In this document: piece after piece, positions 44,610-54,022 of the stretch | How the letters are laid out: each line of letters starts with the position of its first letter | Numbering within the stretch: position 1 is the first letter of the stretch | NCBI GenBank assembly: GCA_017882375.1 | Contig: JADGPP010000002.1 | Span: 35,256 to 99,255, forward strand | Reading direction: 5' to 3' | Source: Solirubrobacteraceae bacterium | GTDB lineage: Bacteria > Actinomycetota > Thermoleophilia > Solirubrobacterales > Solirubrobacteraceae | Length of the DNA: 64,000 bases | The notes under the pieces: generated by a model | The model's database searches: none | What the model saw: only the letters and a program-made list of their open reading frames with translations | Told to the model about the DNA's origin: nothing | Position numbers and translations under genes: made by a program

Positions 44610-46529
44610 CTAGGTGTGCCCGTGCGCTTCTTCGCTCTTTCCGTGCGCTTCTTCGCCGCCGCCGTGAGCTTCTTCGGCCTTGCCACCGCTGCTTTCACCG
44701 CTTTTTCCGGGAGCTTCTTCGGAGTTGCCGTGCGGCGTTTCGCCTTTCCCCGGCGCTTCTTCGCTCTTGCCATGCGGTGCTTCGCTGTTGCCGTGAGCTT
44801 CTTCGCTGTTGCCGTGGGGTTCTTCGCTTTTTCCGTGCGGCGCTCCGGCTTTGCCGTGGGCTTCTTCGCTTTTGCCGTGCGGCACTCCGGCTTTGCCGTG
44901 CGCTTCTTCGCTTTTGCCGTGCGGCGCTCCGGCTTTGCCTTGCGCGACTTCCCGAATGCTGTGCGGCGTTTCGCTTCGTCCGAGGGTCGTCTCGCTGCCG
45001 CCGTGGATCGCGCTGCTCTTGCCTGGCGCGCCAGCTGCCGCCTGCCCAGCGCCGCCAGCGATGCTGCCTTGCGGCGCCTGCGCTGCGGTCACGCCGCCAA
45101 CCGATCGAATCGATGGCTGGGCCGGCGAGCTGCTGCGCGAGAGCAGCCCCGCCCCGGCGGCACGCCCTCTGGCCCGCTGGCGCGCGCTCGCCGTCGTCCC
45201 TGAGGTCAGCCCCAGCGCAAGGGCCTGATTCGGACGTCCGAGCGCCGCCGCCGCCGATACTTCGGGCGACCCTGTGGAGCTCTGCTTGGCCGGGAGCGCG
45301 AGCGGCGACGTCGCCGCAGCCGTACCGCCGACCAGCGCGGCGACGGCCAGCATCTTGGCAGCCGAAGCGACGCTCCCGACGCTTCCGCCGAGCCAGGAGA
45401 CCGCTCGCTCGGGAAGGCCTGCAAGAAATGCCCAGAGCGCGATCGGACGACGGCCGGCATAGTGGCTGCAGAACGCCCGCACTACCGCCGCGTCGAGCGT
45501 CGTGCCCGCCTCTGCCTGGAGGATGTCGATCGCCCTCCTGTGGGGGCTGGCGGGCCGATACGGACGCGCTGAGGACATTGCGTCGAACGTGTCGGCTACA
45601 GCGACGATCCGTGCACCCAGCGGGATGCTCTCAGCTGTCAGAGCGTCGGGATAGCCGGAGCCGTCGAGACGCTCGTGATGATGGCGCACGATCGAGGTCA
45701 GCTCCTGATCGCCGAGGACCGAGGCCATCTCCCCGCCGTCGCCGGGATGGCGCTTGATGACCGCGTACTCCTCGTCTGTCAAACGCGCCGGCTTGTGCAG
45801 GATCGCCTTTGGCGTGTTGACCTTGCCGACGTCGTGGATCGCGGCTGCGGTGCGGATCCGGGCCACTTCCGCGCCGGGCAGTCCCATCCGCCGCGCGATC
45901 ATCCAAGAATGGCGCGCCACCCGGCGGGAGTGACCATGCAGATAGGGATCGCGCGTCTCCATGCCCGCGACGAGCCTCTCCAGCAGCTTGGCCTGGCGCT
46001 TGGCGCTCGCGGCGCCGGGTGCGTCGTCTCGTGCTTCGCCGATCGGGCCGAGGATGTCGTGGGCCGAAGCCAAGCGATGCTCGCTGTAGCGCCGGTGCAG
46101 AAAGCCCCACAGCATCAACTCGCTGAACAGGAGATCTTCAGACGCCGGCCGCCTCTCCCACAGAAAGCACCCCAGCTGCGAGGCGCAGAGCGACAGCGCC
46201 ATGCCGAGCGCGACGCAAACGACCACTGAGGAGATCGCGCCGGAGCCACGAAGCCACCACACGATCGCCACCGGAAGCCCGGTGACCAGGAGCGTCGCCG
46301 TGGCGACCTGGGCCCACTGCTTGATCGAGGACGATCGGCGTTCGTGGCGAGACCGAGCCGCTGGACGCTCGCGTCCGACCCCCTCGTTCGCGCCGGGCGG
46401 CGCATCGCACACTGCAAGACGAGACGAAAGCACGCTAGCTCCTCTGTTGGGTCTGCTGGCGGCCGAGCTATCTCGAATGAGACCTCTTAGCTTTGCGTCC
46501 TCGCCTCGCGACGAGTTTGCCTTTTTCAA
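44610..46529 (-). CDS. Membrane HD-GYP domain protein with C-terminal G-K/N-S-E-E-A-H repeats
   Basis: AAIHDVGKVNTPKAIL, HHERLDGSGYPDAL; two N-terminal hydrophobic segments and one after HD-GYP; TTG start overlapping the upstream stop. Confidence 0.85.
   Translation of the reverse strand: MKKANSSRGEDAKLRGLIRDSSAASRPNRGASVLSSRLAVCDAPPGANEGVGRERPAARSRHERRSSSIKQWAQVATATLLVTGLPVAIVWWLRGSGAISSVVVCVALGMALSLCASQLGCFLWERRPASEDLLFSELMLWGFLHRRYSEHRLASAHDILGPIGEARDDAPGAASAKRQAKLLERLVAGMETRDPYLHGHSRRVARHSWMIARRMGLPGAEVARIRTAAAIHDVGKVNTPKAILHKPARLTDEEYAVIKRHPGDGGEMASVLGDQELTSIVRHHHERLDGSGYPDALTAESIPLGARIVAVADTFDAMSSARPYRPASPHRRAIDILQAEAGTTLDAAVVRAFCSHYAGRRPIALWAFLAGLPERAVSWLGGSVGSVASAAKMLAVAALVGGTAAATSPLALPAKQSSTGSPEVSAAAALGRPNQALALGLTSGTTASARQRARGRAAGAGLLSRSSSPAQPSIRSVGGVTAAQAPQGSIAGGAGQAAAGAPGKSSAIHGGSETTLGRSETPHSIREVAQGKAGAPHGKSEEAHGKAGVPHGKSEEAHGKAGAPHGKSEEPHGNSEEAHGNSEAPHGKSEEAPGKGETPHGNSEEAPGKSGESSGGKAEEAHGGGEEAHGKSEEAHGHT
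44613..44960 (-). repeat. Degenerate 21-bp tandem repeats encoding heptads G-[KN]-[SA]-x-x-[AP]-[HP]
   Basis: GKAGAPH GKSEEAH GKAGVPH GKSEEAH GKAGAPH GKSEEPH GNSEEAH GNSEAPH ... Confidence 0.85.
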
Positions 46530-48769
46530 TCTGGTGGGTCGGTGACTTGAGTCTGGTGTAGACGCTGTCGGCGCCAGGGGTCAATAGACGCATGTTCGAG
46601 TTCGCCGCTCGGTCCGTTCTGGCGGTCACCCGCCTTGCGACCCGTCAACTTGCCTTCGCCGGCTCTGTCGCGCCGGCGCGTTGGAGGGCGCTCGTCCTTG
46701 ACGGACACGCTGGCCTTCGGCGACGGCACGCTCTCGTCTTCGGAGTGCCCTTCGACGTGCTCGCACAGCGCCTCGACGACCTCCGGATCGAATTGCGTGC
46801 CGGCGTTCTCGCGCAGCTCGGCCAGCGCGGCCCCAGTCGAGCGCGCCGCGTCGTAGGAGCGCTCGGAGACCATCGCGTCAAAGGCATCGCACGCAGCGAT
46901 GACGCGCGATCCGAGCGGTATCTCCGTGCCGGACAGGCCGTCGGGATAGCCGCCGCCGTCCCATCGCTCGTGGCTGGAGCGAACCAGGCGCCCAACCGGT
47001 CGCAGCGCCGGTGCGGCGTTGAGGATCCGCTCGCCGATGATCGTGTGCTGGCGCATCAGGCGCCACTCGCTGTCGGTCAACGGCCCCGGCTTGTTGAGCA
47101 CCTGGTCAGGAACGGCGAGCTTGCCCAGATCGTGAAGCTCGGCAGCGCGGCGAAGCTCGTCGAGCTGTTCGGAGTTCAGCTCGAACTGGCGACCGATAGC
47201 CGTTGCCAGTAACCCTACGTCACATACGTGATCGTGCAGGCTCGGTTCGCGCTCGGTCAGGAGCTGCATCAGCACGCTCTGCTGCATCAGCACGGTCTGT
47301 GCCCGCGCCCGCGTCGAGCGACCGGCGCCCGACTTGTCGGCGTACATGCGCTCGTCTGCCAGGTTCAAGGCGACGCTCACCGTGTCGGCGTCCTGCGGCA
47401 GGATCACCACGCCGCAGGAGGCGGTCACGGTGAAGCCGCTGCCGTGCTCGGTCAGCGCGCTCTGGGCTCTGACCACGACATCGTCATCGCGGGGGTAACG
47501 ACCCGTCAGCAGCACGCAGAACTCGTCACCGCCGAGGCGGTAGGCCTCCCCCTCCCCCGCGACGGCCGTCGCCAGGGACTTTCCGAGACGGACCAGCAGG
47601 GCGTCTCCCGCCCCGTGGCCAAAGCTGTCGTTGTAGCGCTTGAAGCCATCGAGGTCGAAGAACGCGAGTGTCGAGGCGAGGCCGCGCCTGGCGCACGCCA
47701 GCGCCACCTCCAGGTCGTCCATCAGCTGCCGCCGGTTGCCGAGCTGGGTCAACGCGTCGGTCGTCGCGTCGCGCGTTTCGCGCCTGAGCATGCGCACGTT
47801 CTCGCGATAGGTGAGCCCCGCGCGCGTTCCGGCCGCCAGCAGCGCGAGGGTTGCCAACGCCACCGCCAGGCGGGTAAGGGGATGGATCGACGCGCTGACC
47901 AGCAGGGCGAGTGCGAGCAGCGCGAATGCGGCGGGAAGGACGATCGTGTGACGCCCGACGACGTTGCGCGCGCGCCGATTCGACCCCGGCTGCCACGCCG
48001 CAAGGGCGATCACCGCCATCGAGGCCGGCCACAGCGTGTCGAGCAGGTTGCCTTCCACGTAGGTGCCCTTGGCCACCTGGTAGACGTAGAGCATGTCCGC
48101 CATCGCGTTCAAGGCGATCCCCACGCCGAGCAGCAGCCATTGCCGGCCGGGCCGCCAACCCGACAGGGCAAAGCCGACGGCGATGAACACGAGCAACAGG
48201 AAATCGCCGAACGGGTAGGCCAGGTTCACGCCCACCGACGCGGCGTTGCCGCTGGCCGCGCCGAGCACCGCCGGAAAGACCAGATCAGCGCCGAGCGCCG
48301 CCATCGCCAGGCCGACGACGATGCCGTCGAGCCACACCGCCGCGCCGGTGTGGCGAAAGTGCGAGCGCATCAGCAGCGTCAGGCCGGCGTACATCGCCGG
48401 GTACAACGTCAGATAGAGCGCGTCGGCGATCGACGGATACGGCGGATTGGCCACGTTGCCCAGCCAGATCGTCCAGACGAAGTCACCGCCCGTCCAGGCC
48501 AGCAGCGCCGCGCTGATCAGCAGCCACGCGGCCCGATTCCCGCGTCGTCGCAATGCGCGCGCGACGCAGAGGCCCACGGCGACGAGCTCGATGCTCATGT
48601 AGACCCAATCGTTGGCGAAGTCGTCGAGGCCCGAGCCCCCGAGCCCTGTGGTCGCGTGCGCTGCGGCAAACGCGGTGGCCAAGCTCACCGCCGCGAAGGC
48701 GGCGACGAGGGCCCGAGACCTCGAGTCGAACAGCCCTCGCGTATTGACAGTTGGCAGCCGATTGCGCAC
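46526..48769 (-). CDS. Multi-TM GGDEF + HD-GYP hybrid protein
   Basis: DALTQLGNRRQL, FFDLDGFKRYNDSFGHGAGDALL, RLGGDEFCVLL; ELHDLGKLAVPDQVL, SSHERWDGGGYPDGL. Confidence 0.9.
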   Translation of the reverse strand: MRNRLPTVNTRGLFDSRSRALVAAFAAVSLATAFAAAHATTGLGGSGLDDFANDWVYMSIELVAVGLCVARALRRRGNRAAWLLISAALLAWTGGDFVWTIWLGNVANPPYPSIADALYLTLYPAMYAGLTLLMRSHFRHTGAAVWLDGIVVGLAMAALGADLVFPAVLGAASGNAASVGVNLAYPFGDFLLLVFIAVGFALSGWRPGRQWLLLGVGIALNAMADMLYVYQVAKGTYVEGNLLDTLWPASMAVIALAAWQPGSNRRARNVVGRHTIVLPAAFALLALALLVSASIHPLTRLAVALATLALLAAGTRAGLTYRENVRMLRRETRDATTDALTQLGNRRQLMDDLEVALACARRGLASTLAFFDLDGFKRYNDSFGHGAGDALLVRLGKSLATAVAGEGEAYRLGGDEFCVLLTGRYPRDDDVVVRAQSALTEHGSGFTVTASCGVVILPQDADTVSVALNLADERMYADKSGAGRSTRARAQTVLMQQSVLMQLLTEREPSLHDHVCDVGLLATAIGRQFELNSEQLDELRRAAELHDLGKLAVPDQVLNKPGPLTDSEWRLMRQHTIIGERILNAAPALRPVGRLVRSSHERWDGGGYPDGLSGTEIPLGSRVIAACDAFDAMVSERSYDAARSTGAALAELRENAGTQFDPEVVEALCEHVEGHSEDESVPSPKASVSVKDERPPTRRRDRAGEGKLTGRKAGDRQNGPSGELEHASIDPWRRQRLHQTQVTDPPD

Positions 48770-48997
48770 CAGGTGTCACATCGACGCGCCGTCGCCCGGC
48801 CTTGAAACGGGCTGCCCTGCGGTGGACGTGCGCTCCGGCGCCGCGGAGCGCCGGCGGTGATCGGCCGCTCACCGGCGTCTCGATTCGACATCTAAGCTAC
48901 TGCGACCTCGACCTGTGGGGAGCCCTGACGTGAACGTCGATCCGACTGCCGTCCTGATCTCTATTGGCGCCTGGCGGCGCACGGGCTGCGTGATGGC

Positions 48998-49489
48998 ATG
49001 AGCTCGGCGAGCGGTGCCGGCCGGGATCGCCGGCCCCAGAGCGCGGCGATGGGCTCCCCCTTTCCGCCGTTCGTCCACGAGTTGCGCGTGCGCTACGGCG
49101 AGTGCGATCCGCAGGGGATCGTGTTCAACGCCAACTACCTGCTCTACTTCGACGTCGCCTTCACGGAGCTGTGGCGCGCGGCGATCGGGCCGTGGCAGGA
49201 CATGGTCGACCGGGGCCTCGACGCCGTCGTGGCCGACGCGAGCATCAGCTTTCGCGCACCGGCACGCTTCGACGACGAGCTCGAGCTGAGGGCGCAGGTG
49301 ACGCGGATCGGCACGACCTCGATCACCACGCAGATCGACGTCGTGCGCGACCGCGACGTGCTCGTGTCGGGCACGCTTCGCCACGTCTGCGTCGCGACCG
49401 ACACCTGGGCGAAGACCGAGCTGCCCGACTGGATTCGCGACGGCCTGCGGCGCTTTGCCGCCGCGGACGCCGAGCGCGCCGAGGCCTAG
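48998..49489 (+). CDS. Acyl-CoA thioesterase (4HBT, YbgC/FadM-like)
   Basis: HELRVRYGECDPQGIVFNANYLLYFDVAFTELWR. Confidence 0.88.
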   Translation: MSSASGAGRDRRPQSAAMGSPFPPFVHELRVRYGECDPQGIVFNANYLLYFDVAFTELWRAAIGPWQDMVDRGLDAVVADASISFRAPARFDDELELRAQVTRIGTTSITTQIDVVRDRDVLVSGTLRHVCVATDTWAKTELPDWIRDGLRRFAAADAERAEA

Positions 49490-49662
49490 ATCGACGCCCG
49501 AGGCCCGGCCGCTGCCGATCCGCGCGCAGCGCGACGGCGCAGTTCACGGTGCACGCGCAACGCGCGCGCGATCGTGCGCCTACGATAGATGCGAGCAATC
49601 AAACGGCTTTGCCCGCAGCGGGCAGCGTGCGGGTGGATCTGTCTTGTTTGGGGAGAACGAGG

Positions 49663-51558
49663 ATGACCGATACGGCAGCGATTTCCAGGGATGAGCTGCG
49701 CATGCAGGCGCGCGGGCCTTCGCTGAGCCGGCGCGAAGTGCGCACGGCGATCCTCGCCGAGGCCGTGCTGTACGTGGTCGGCGGCCTGCTCTGCGCGACG
49801 GCGCTGCTGATCCCCCATGTGCGCGCTCCCGAGGCCGTCGCGGCGGTGGGGGTGAACGCCCAGATGGTGGCCGCGGCGCTAGTGGTCGCCGCCCGTCGCG
49901 AGCGCGGCGGGCTGGGGCTGGCGTTCGCCGGGGATCTGTGGGGCGTCGTGCTCGTCGGCGTGCTGTGCGCGGCGGCCGGCGGCGCCAGCAGCCCGTTCGC
50001 GCTGATCTACCTGTTCGCGATCGGCCACGCCGCGGGCTTTCAGCCGCGCAACCGCTACATCGTCGTGCTGATCGCCTCGCTCGTCGCATTTCTGCTGCCG
50101 CTCACCTACGAAAACGTCCCGGAAATGTTCGGTGCGGTGGCAATCGTGGGCATCGTGCTCGCCGTGCTGACCACGGTCGTGATCCATCTCGCGCTCAATG
50201 GCCTTCGCGAGCATCGGCGCCGGCTGAAATTCCTGATCGACGCGACCGCTTCGTTCGACACGTCGCTCGACCCCGCCGAGTCCCTGCGCAACCTCGCGCG
50301 CGCGGCGGTCCCCGAGCTGGCCGAGCTGTGCGTGATCGACCTGCTCGATCGCAACGGATCGGTCGCCAGCACGGTGGCGGCGGCGCTGGAGCCCGAGGTC
50401 GCCGAAGACCTGGAAGAGTTGCGCAGGCGCCTCCCGCTGGACCTCGACGGCACGCATCCGGTGGCGCGCGCGCTGGCCAGCGGCATGCCGTGCGTGGTCG
50501 ACGACCTGACCGACGAGCTCGAGCTCGCGCAGGCCGCTCAGAGCGACGAGCACCAGCGCTTCATGCGCGGCGCCGGCTACCGCTCGGCGGCCGTCTTCCC
50601 GATGATCGCGCGCGGGCGCACGCACGGCGCGATCTCCTTCCTGCACGTGCGCAGCGAGGCGCGCTACTCGCGCGGCGTGCTCGACGTGCTCGAAGACCTC
50701 AGCGGCCGCGCGGCGATGGCCTTTGACAACGCGCAGCTGTACGCCGAGCGCACACGCGTCGCGCAGACGTTGCGCCGCAGCCTGATGCCGGCGGTGCTGC
50801 CCGCGATACCGGGGCTGGAGCTGGCCAGCTACTTTCGCCCGCTCGGCGCCGGCAGCGAAGTCGGCGGCGACTTCTACGACGTGTTCGGCGACGAGCACAG
50901 CTGCTGGCTGGTCGTCGGCGACGTCTGCGGCAAGGGCGCGGAGGCCGCCGCGCTGACGGGCTTTCTGCGACACACGACCGTCGCCTACGCACGCGATGCG
51001 AACAGTCCCCGCACGGTGCTCGCCCAGGTCAACCGCGTGATGCTCGAGCAGGACTTCGAAGGCCGCTTTGCGACGGCGATCCTCGTCAACCTGCGCATTG
51101 CCGGCGGCGAGGTCGCCGTGACGATCGCCTCGGCCGGTCACCCGGCTGCGCTGCTCACGCGCAGCGACGGCGCGGCGACGCAGTTCGGCGAGCGCGGCTC
51201 GCTGCTGGGCGTGTTCGCCGACCCGATCATCGAGGAGGTCTCCACGGTGCTGCAGACCGGCGATTCGCTGGCGCTGTACACCGACGGCCTGATCGAGGCG
51301 CACGCTCCCGCGCTCACGGTGACGCCTGAGCAGATGCTCGAGCAACTGCAGCGTCGCTCGCCGGCGGGCGCTCGGGAGGCGATCGACGCGCTGCTCGGCC
51401 TGATCGAGCTCGACGAACACGTGCGCGACGACATCGCGATCCTCAGCGTGCACGTAGCGCCGGCGACGGGCACGGTCGCACAGCTGCAGCGAACGCCGAC
51501 GGCACTCGCGTCTCCCGCCGTCGCGGAGAAGCTCGATCAGGCCGAGGGCGTGGCGTGA
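49663..51558 (+). CDS. Membrane GAF-PP2C (SpoIIE/RsbU-type) phosphatase
   Basis: N-terminal TM bundle, GAF-like region, AQTLRRSLMPAVLPAIPGLELASYFRPLGAGSEVGGDFYDVF, GDVCGKGAEAAALTGF, SAGHPAALL, YTDGLIEAH. Confidence 0.9.
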   Translation: MTDTAAISRDELRMQARGPSLSRREVRTAILAEAVLYVVGGLLCATALLIPHVRAPEAVAAVGVNAQMVAAALVVAARRERGGLGLAFAGDLWGVVLVGVLCAAAGGASSPFALIYLFAIGHAAGFQPRNRYIVVLIASLVAFLLPLTYENVPEMFGAVAIVGIVLAVLTTVVIHLALNGLREHRRRLKFLIDATASFDTSLDPAESLRNLARAAVPELAELCVIDLLDRNGSVASTVAAALEPEVAEDLEELRRRLPLDLDGTHPVARALASGMPCVVDDLTDELELAQAAQSDEHQRFMRGAGYRSAAVFPMIARGRTHGAISFLHVRSEARYSRGVLDVLEDLSGRAAMAFDNAQLYAERTRVAQTLRRSLMPAVLPAIPGLELASYFRPLGAGSEVGGDFYDVFGDEHSCWLVVGDVCGKGAEAAALTGFLRHTTVAYARDANSPRTVLAQVNRVMLEQDFEGRFATAILVNLRIAGGEVAVTIASAGHPAALLTRSDGAATQFGERGSLLGVFADPIIEEVSTVLQTGDSLALYTDGLIEAHAPALTVTPEQMLEQLQRRSPAGAREAIDALLGLIELDEHVRDDIAILSVHVAPATGTVAQLQRTPTALASPAVAEKLDQAEGVA

Positions 51559-51562
51559 GCGC

Positions 51563-51778
51563 TCAACGCGCGGGCGTCGTGCCACTGAGCGAGCGCTTGG
51601 CGGCCGTGCCGGCGACCCGAGCCGCGGCGTCGGCGCCGGTGGTCGTCCAGGTGGCGGTGAGGGACTCCGGGGCCACGGCGGCGGCCCTCACGGTGAGCGC
51701 CGCCAGCACGCTCTGACCATCGCCGGCGATCGGGCTCGGCGTGAGCCTGACCGTCCCGCTGACCGCCACGCCGGGCAC
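51563..51778 (-). CDS. Short hypothetical protein (weak)
   Basis: 71-aa ORF in a gap between convergent-side genes; no recognisable family. Confidence 0.25.
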   Translation of the reverse strand: MPGVAVSGTVRLTPSPIAGDGQSVLAALTVRAAAVAPESLTATWTTTGADAAARVAGTAAKRSLSGTTPAR

Positions 51779-51891
51779 GAGCCGGTCGCGCTGCAGCGTC
51801 AGCAGCGAGCCGGCCTGGGTGGCCGCGACTGGCCGGCTGGCGGACGTGGGCCGGCGCAGAGCCGGCGGGGGACTCTGATAGACCCCGCACG

Positions 51892-53034
51892 ATGGGCCCC
51901 CCCGCGAAGCCGCCGCCCCCTCGCAGACGAGCCCGCCAGCGGCGCGCTGGTCTGATCGTCGCGGCGATCCTGCTCGCGGGGCTGCTCGCGTTTGCGCTCT
52001 CGCGGCTGGGGTTGCATCGGATCGGCCACGCGCTGATCACCGCCAAGCCGGGATGGGTGGCGCTGGCGTTCGTGCTGATGGCCTGCTCGCTGGTGCTGCG
52101 CTCGGTCTCCTGGCACCAGACGCTGCGCGCGGCGCTGCCGGAGACGCGGATCCCCTGGCCGGCCGTCACGCGCGCGACGATGATCGGGGTGATGGCCTCG
52201 GCGGTCGTCCCCGGGCGGATCGGCGAGCCGACCCGCGTCGTCGTGCTCACGCGCAGGCTCGACGGACCCAGCAAGCGCCAGCTGCCGATCGTCGCCGGCA
52301 CGGTGTTCTCGCAGACGCTGATCAACCTGCTCGCGCTGGGCATCCTCGCGGCGATCACGTTCACCAGCGTCCCGCTGCTCAACGGGCATCCGGCGGGGAT
52401 CGCCACGGCGATCGCGATCCCGCTGCTGATCTGCGCGCTGGTCGTCGCCGGCCCGCGGCTGGTCGCGCTGGGCCGCCGGGCGCGCTCGCGGCGCGTGGCC
52501 AAGGCGGCCGACGCGGTCGCCGCGGCGCTCAGCCTCGCGCGCCGCGGCCTGATCGTGTTCGCGCGTCCGCGCTATGGCAGCACGGCGGTCGCCGGTCAGC
52601 TGGCGGCGTGGGCGCTGCAATGGCTCGCCTGCTACATGGTCGTGCTCGCCTTGGGCCTGCAGGACAAGGCCGGGTTGGCCGCGGCGGCGGCGATCCTGCT
52701 GGCGGTCAACGTCAGCGCGATCCTGCCCGCCACGCCCTCTAACGTCGGCGTCTTTCAGGCAGCCTGTCTGGTCGTCCTGACCGCCTACGGCGTCGGCGGC
52801 GGCCCCGGCTTGGCCTACGGCATCATCCTGCAGGCGGTGGAGGTGCTGACGGCGCTCGCCCTCGGCGTTCCGGCGCTGCTGGGCGAGGGGCTGACGTGGC
52901 GTGAGATCCGCGCGGAGTCGCAGACCGAGCGAGCGCGCGAGGAGGCATCGCCGGACGATCTGCCGTCGAGCCCGGGCGAGGCGGCGTCGATCGGAGGTGG
53001 CGAGGGGACGTCAGCCGGCGATCGCGCGCAGTGA
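51892..53034 (+). CDS. Lysylphosphatidylglycerol synthase TM-region/flippase-like protein (HpnL-like by family and context)
   Basis: VVPGRIGEPTRVVVLTRRL, ILPATPSNVGVFQAACLVVLTAYGV; multi-pass. Confidence 0.75.
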   Translation: MGPPAKPPPPRRRARQRRAGLIVAAILLAGLLAFALSRLGLHRIGHALITAKPGWVALAFVLMACSLVLRSVSWHQTLRAALPETRIPWPAVTRATMIGVMASAVVPGRIGEPTRVVVLTRRLDGPSKRQLPIVAGTVFSQTLINLLALGILAAITFTSVPLLNGHPAGIATAIAIPLLICALVVAGPRLVALGRRARSRRVAKAADAVAAALSLARRGLIVFARPRYGSTAVAGQLAAWALQWLACYMVVLALGLQDKAGLAAAAAILLAVNVSAILPATPSNVGVFQAACLVVLTAYGVGGGPGLAYGIILQAVEVLTALALGVPALLGEGLTWREIRAESQTERAREEASPDDLPSSPGEAASIGGGEGTSAGDRAQ

Positions 53035-54012
53035 CTGGCGCAGCGAGCGCGTGGTCTGCAGCACGGCCGTGGGCTCGTAGCCGCAGTGCGCCATGCAGTT
53101 TTCACAGCGCGGGTCCTTGCCACGACCGTACTTGCTCCAGTCGGTCGTCTCCAGCAGCTCTTTGTAGGTCTCGGTGTAGCCGTCGGCCATCAGGTAGCAG
53201 GGGCGCTGCCAGCCGAACAGCGAGTAGCTGGGGATGCCCCACGCGGTGCAGTCGAATTCGGCCTTGCCCTCGAGGAAGTCGAGGAACAGCGGGCTGTGGT
53301 TCAGGCGCCACTTCTTGCGCCGGCCTTCGCCGAAGGCCTCCTTGAACAGCTTGCGCGTCTCGGTCACGCCGAGGAAGTGCTCCTGGTCGGGAGCTTTCTC
53401 GTAGGCGTAGGCGGGCGAGATCATCATTTCGTCGACTTCGAGGTCGTCGTTGAGGAAGTCCAGCACCTCACGCACGGTCTTCGGCGAGTCCTGCGTGAAG
53501 AACGTCGTGTTCGTGGTGACGCGAAAGCCCGCCGCTTTGGCGGCCTTGATCGCCGCGACGGCCTTGTCGAAGACGCCCTCGCGCTCGACCGAGGCGTCGT
53601 GGCGCTCCTGCAGGCCGTCCATGTGCACCGCCCAGGAGAAGTACGGGCTCGGCTTGAAGTTCTCGAGCTTCTTCTCCAGCAGCAGCGCATTGGTGCACAG
53701 GTAGACGAACTTCTTGCGCTTGATCAGCTCGGCGGCGATCACGTGGATCTCCGGATGGATCAGCGGCTCGCCGCCGGCGATCGAGACCATCGGCGCACCG
53801 CTCTCCTCGATCGCGCCGATCGCCTGCTCGACGGGCATCCGCCGGCGCAGCTCGTGCTCGGGATGCTGGATCTTGCCGCAGCCCGAGCAGGCCAGGTTGC
53901 ACTGGAACAGCGGCTCGAGCTCGACGATCAGCGGGAACTTCTCACGTTTGGCAAGACGCTGGCGCATCAGGTACCAACCCATGCGCGTGCTCTGCCTGAC
54001 CCGGACCGCCAT
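53011..54012 (-). CDS. hpnH: Adenosyl-hopene transferase HpnH (radical SAM)
   Basis: LFQCNLACSGCGKIQHP, SIAGGEPLIHPEI, CENCMAHCGYEPTAV. Confidence 0.95.
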   Translation of the reverse strand: MAVRVRQSTRMGWYLMRQRLAKREKFPLIVELEPLFQCNLACSGCGKIQHPEHELRRRMPVEQAIGAIEESGAPMVSIAGGEPLIHPEIHVIAAELIKRKKFVYLCTNALLLEKKLENFKPSPYFSWAVHMDGLQERHDASVEREGVFDKAVAAIKAAKAAGFRVTTNTTFFTQDSPKTVREVLDFLNDDLEVDEMMISPAYAYEKAPDQEHFLGVTETRKLFKEAFGEGRRKKWRLNHSPLFLDFLEGKAEFDCTAWGIPSYSLFGWQRPCYLMADGYTETYKELLETTDWSKYGRGKDPRCENCMAHCGYEPTAVLQTTRSLRQSLRAIAG

Positions 54013-54022
54013 GCCGGGTACC

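Noticed and set aside
44567-44773. 68-aa Lys/Arg-rich ORF resembling a histone-H1-like tail (KKRTERAKKRT)
   Set aside because: It is an alternative frame of the 21-bp repeat region in the HD-GYP gene; composition explained by the repeats
44613-44960. Possible CRISPR array from regular short repeats
   Set aside because: Repeats are contiguous, degenerate, in frame and coding; no spacers and no cas genes in the window
47228-48805. 525-aa plus-strand ORF
   Set aside because: Antisense shadow of the GGDEF-HD-GYP gene
51537-52502. 321-aa minus-strand ORF
   Set aside because: Mostly antisense to the flippase-like gene; no family features
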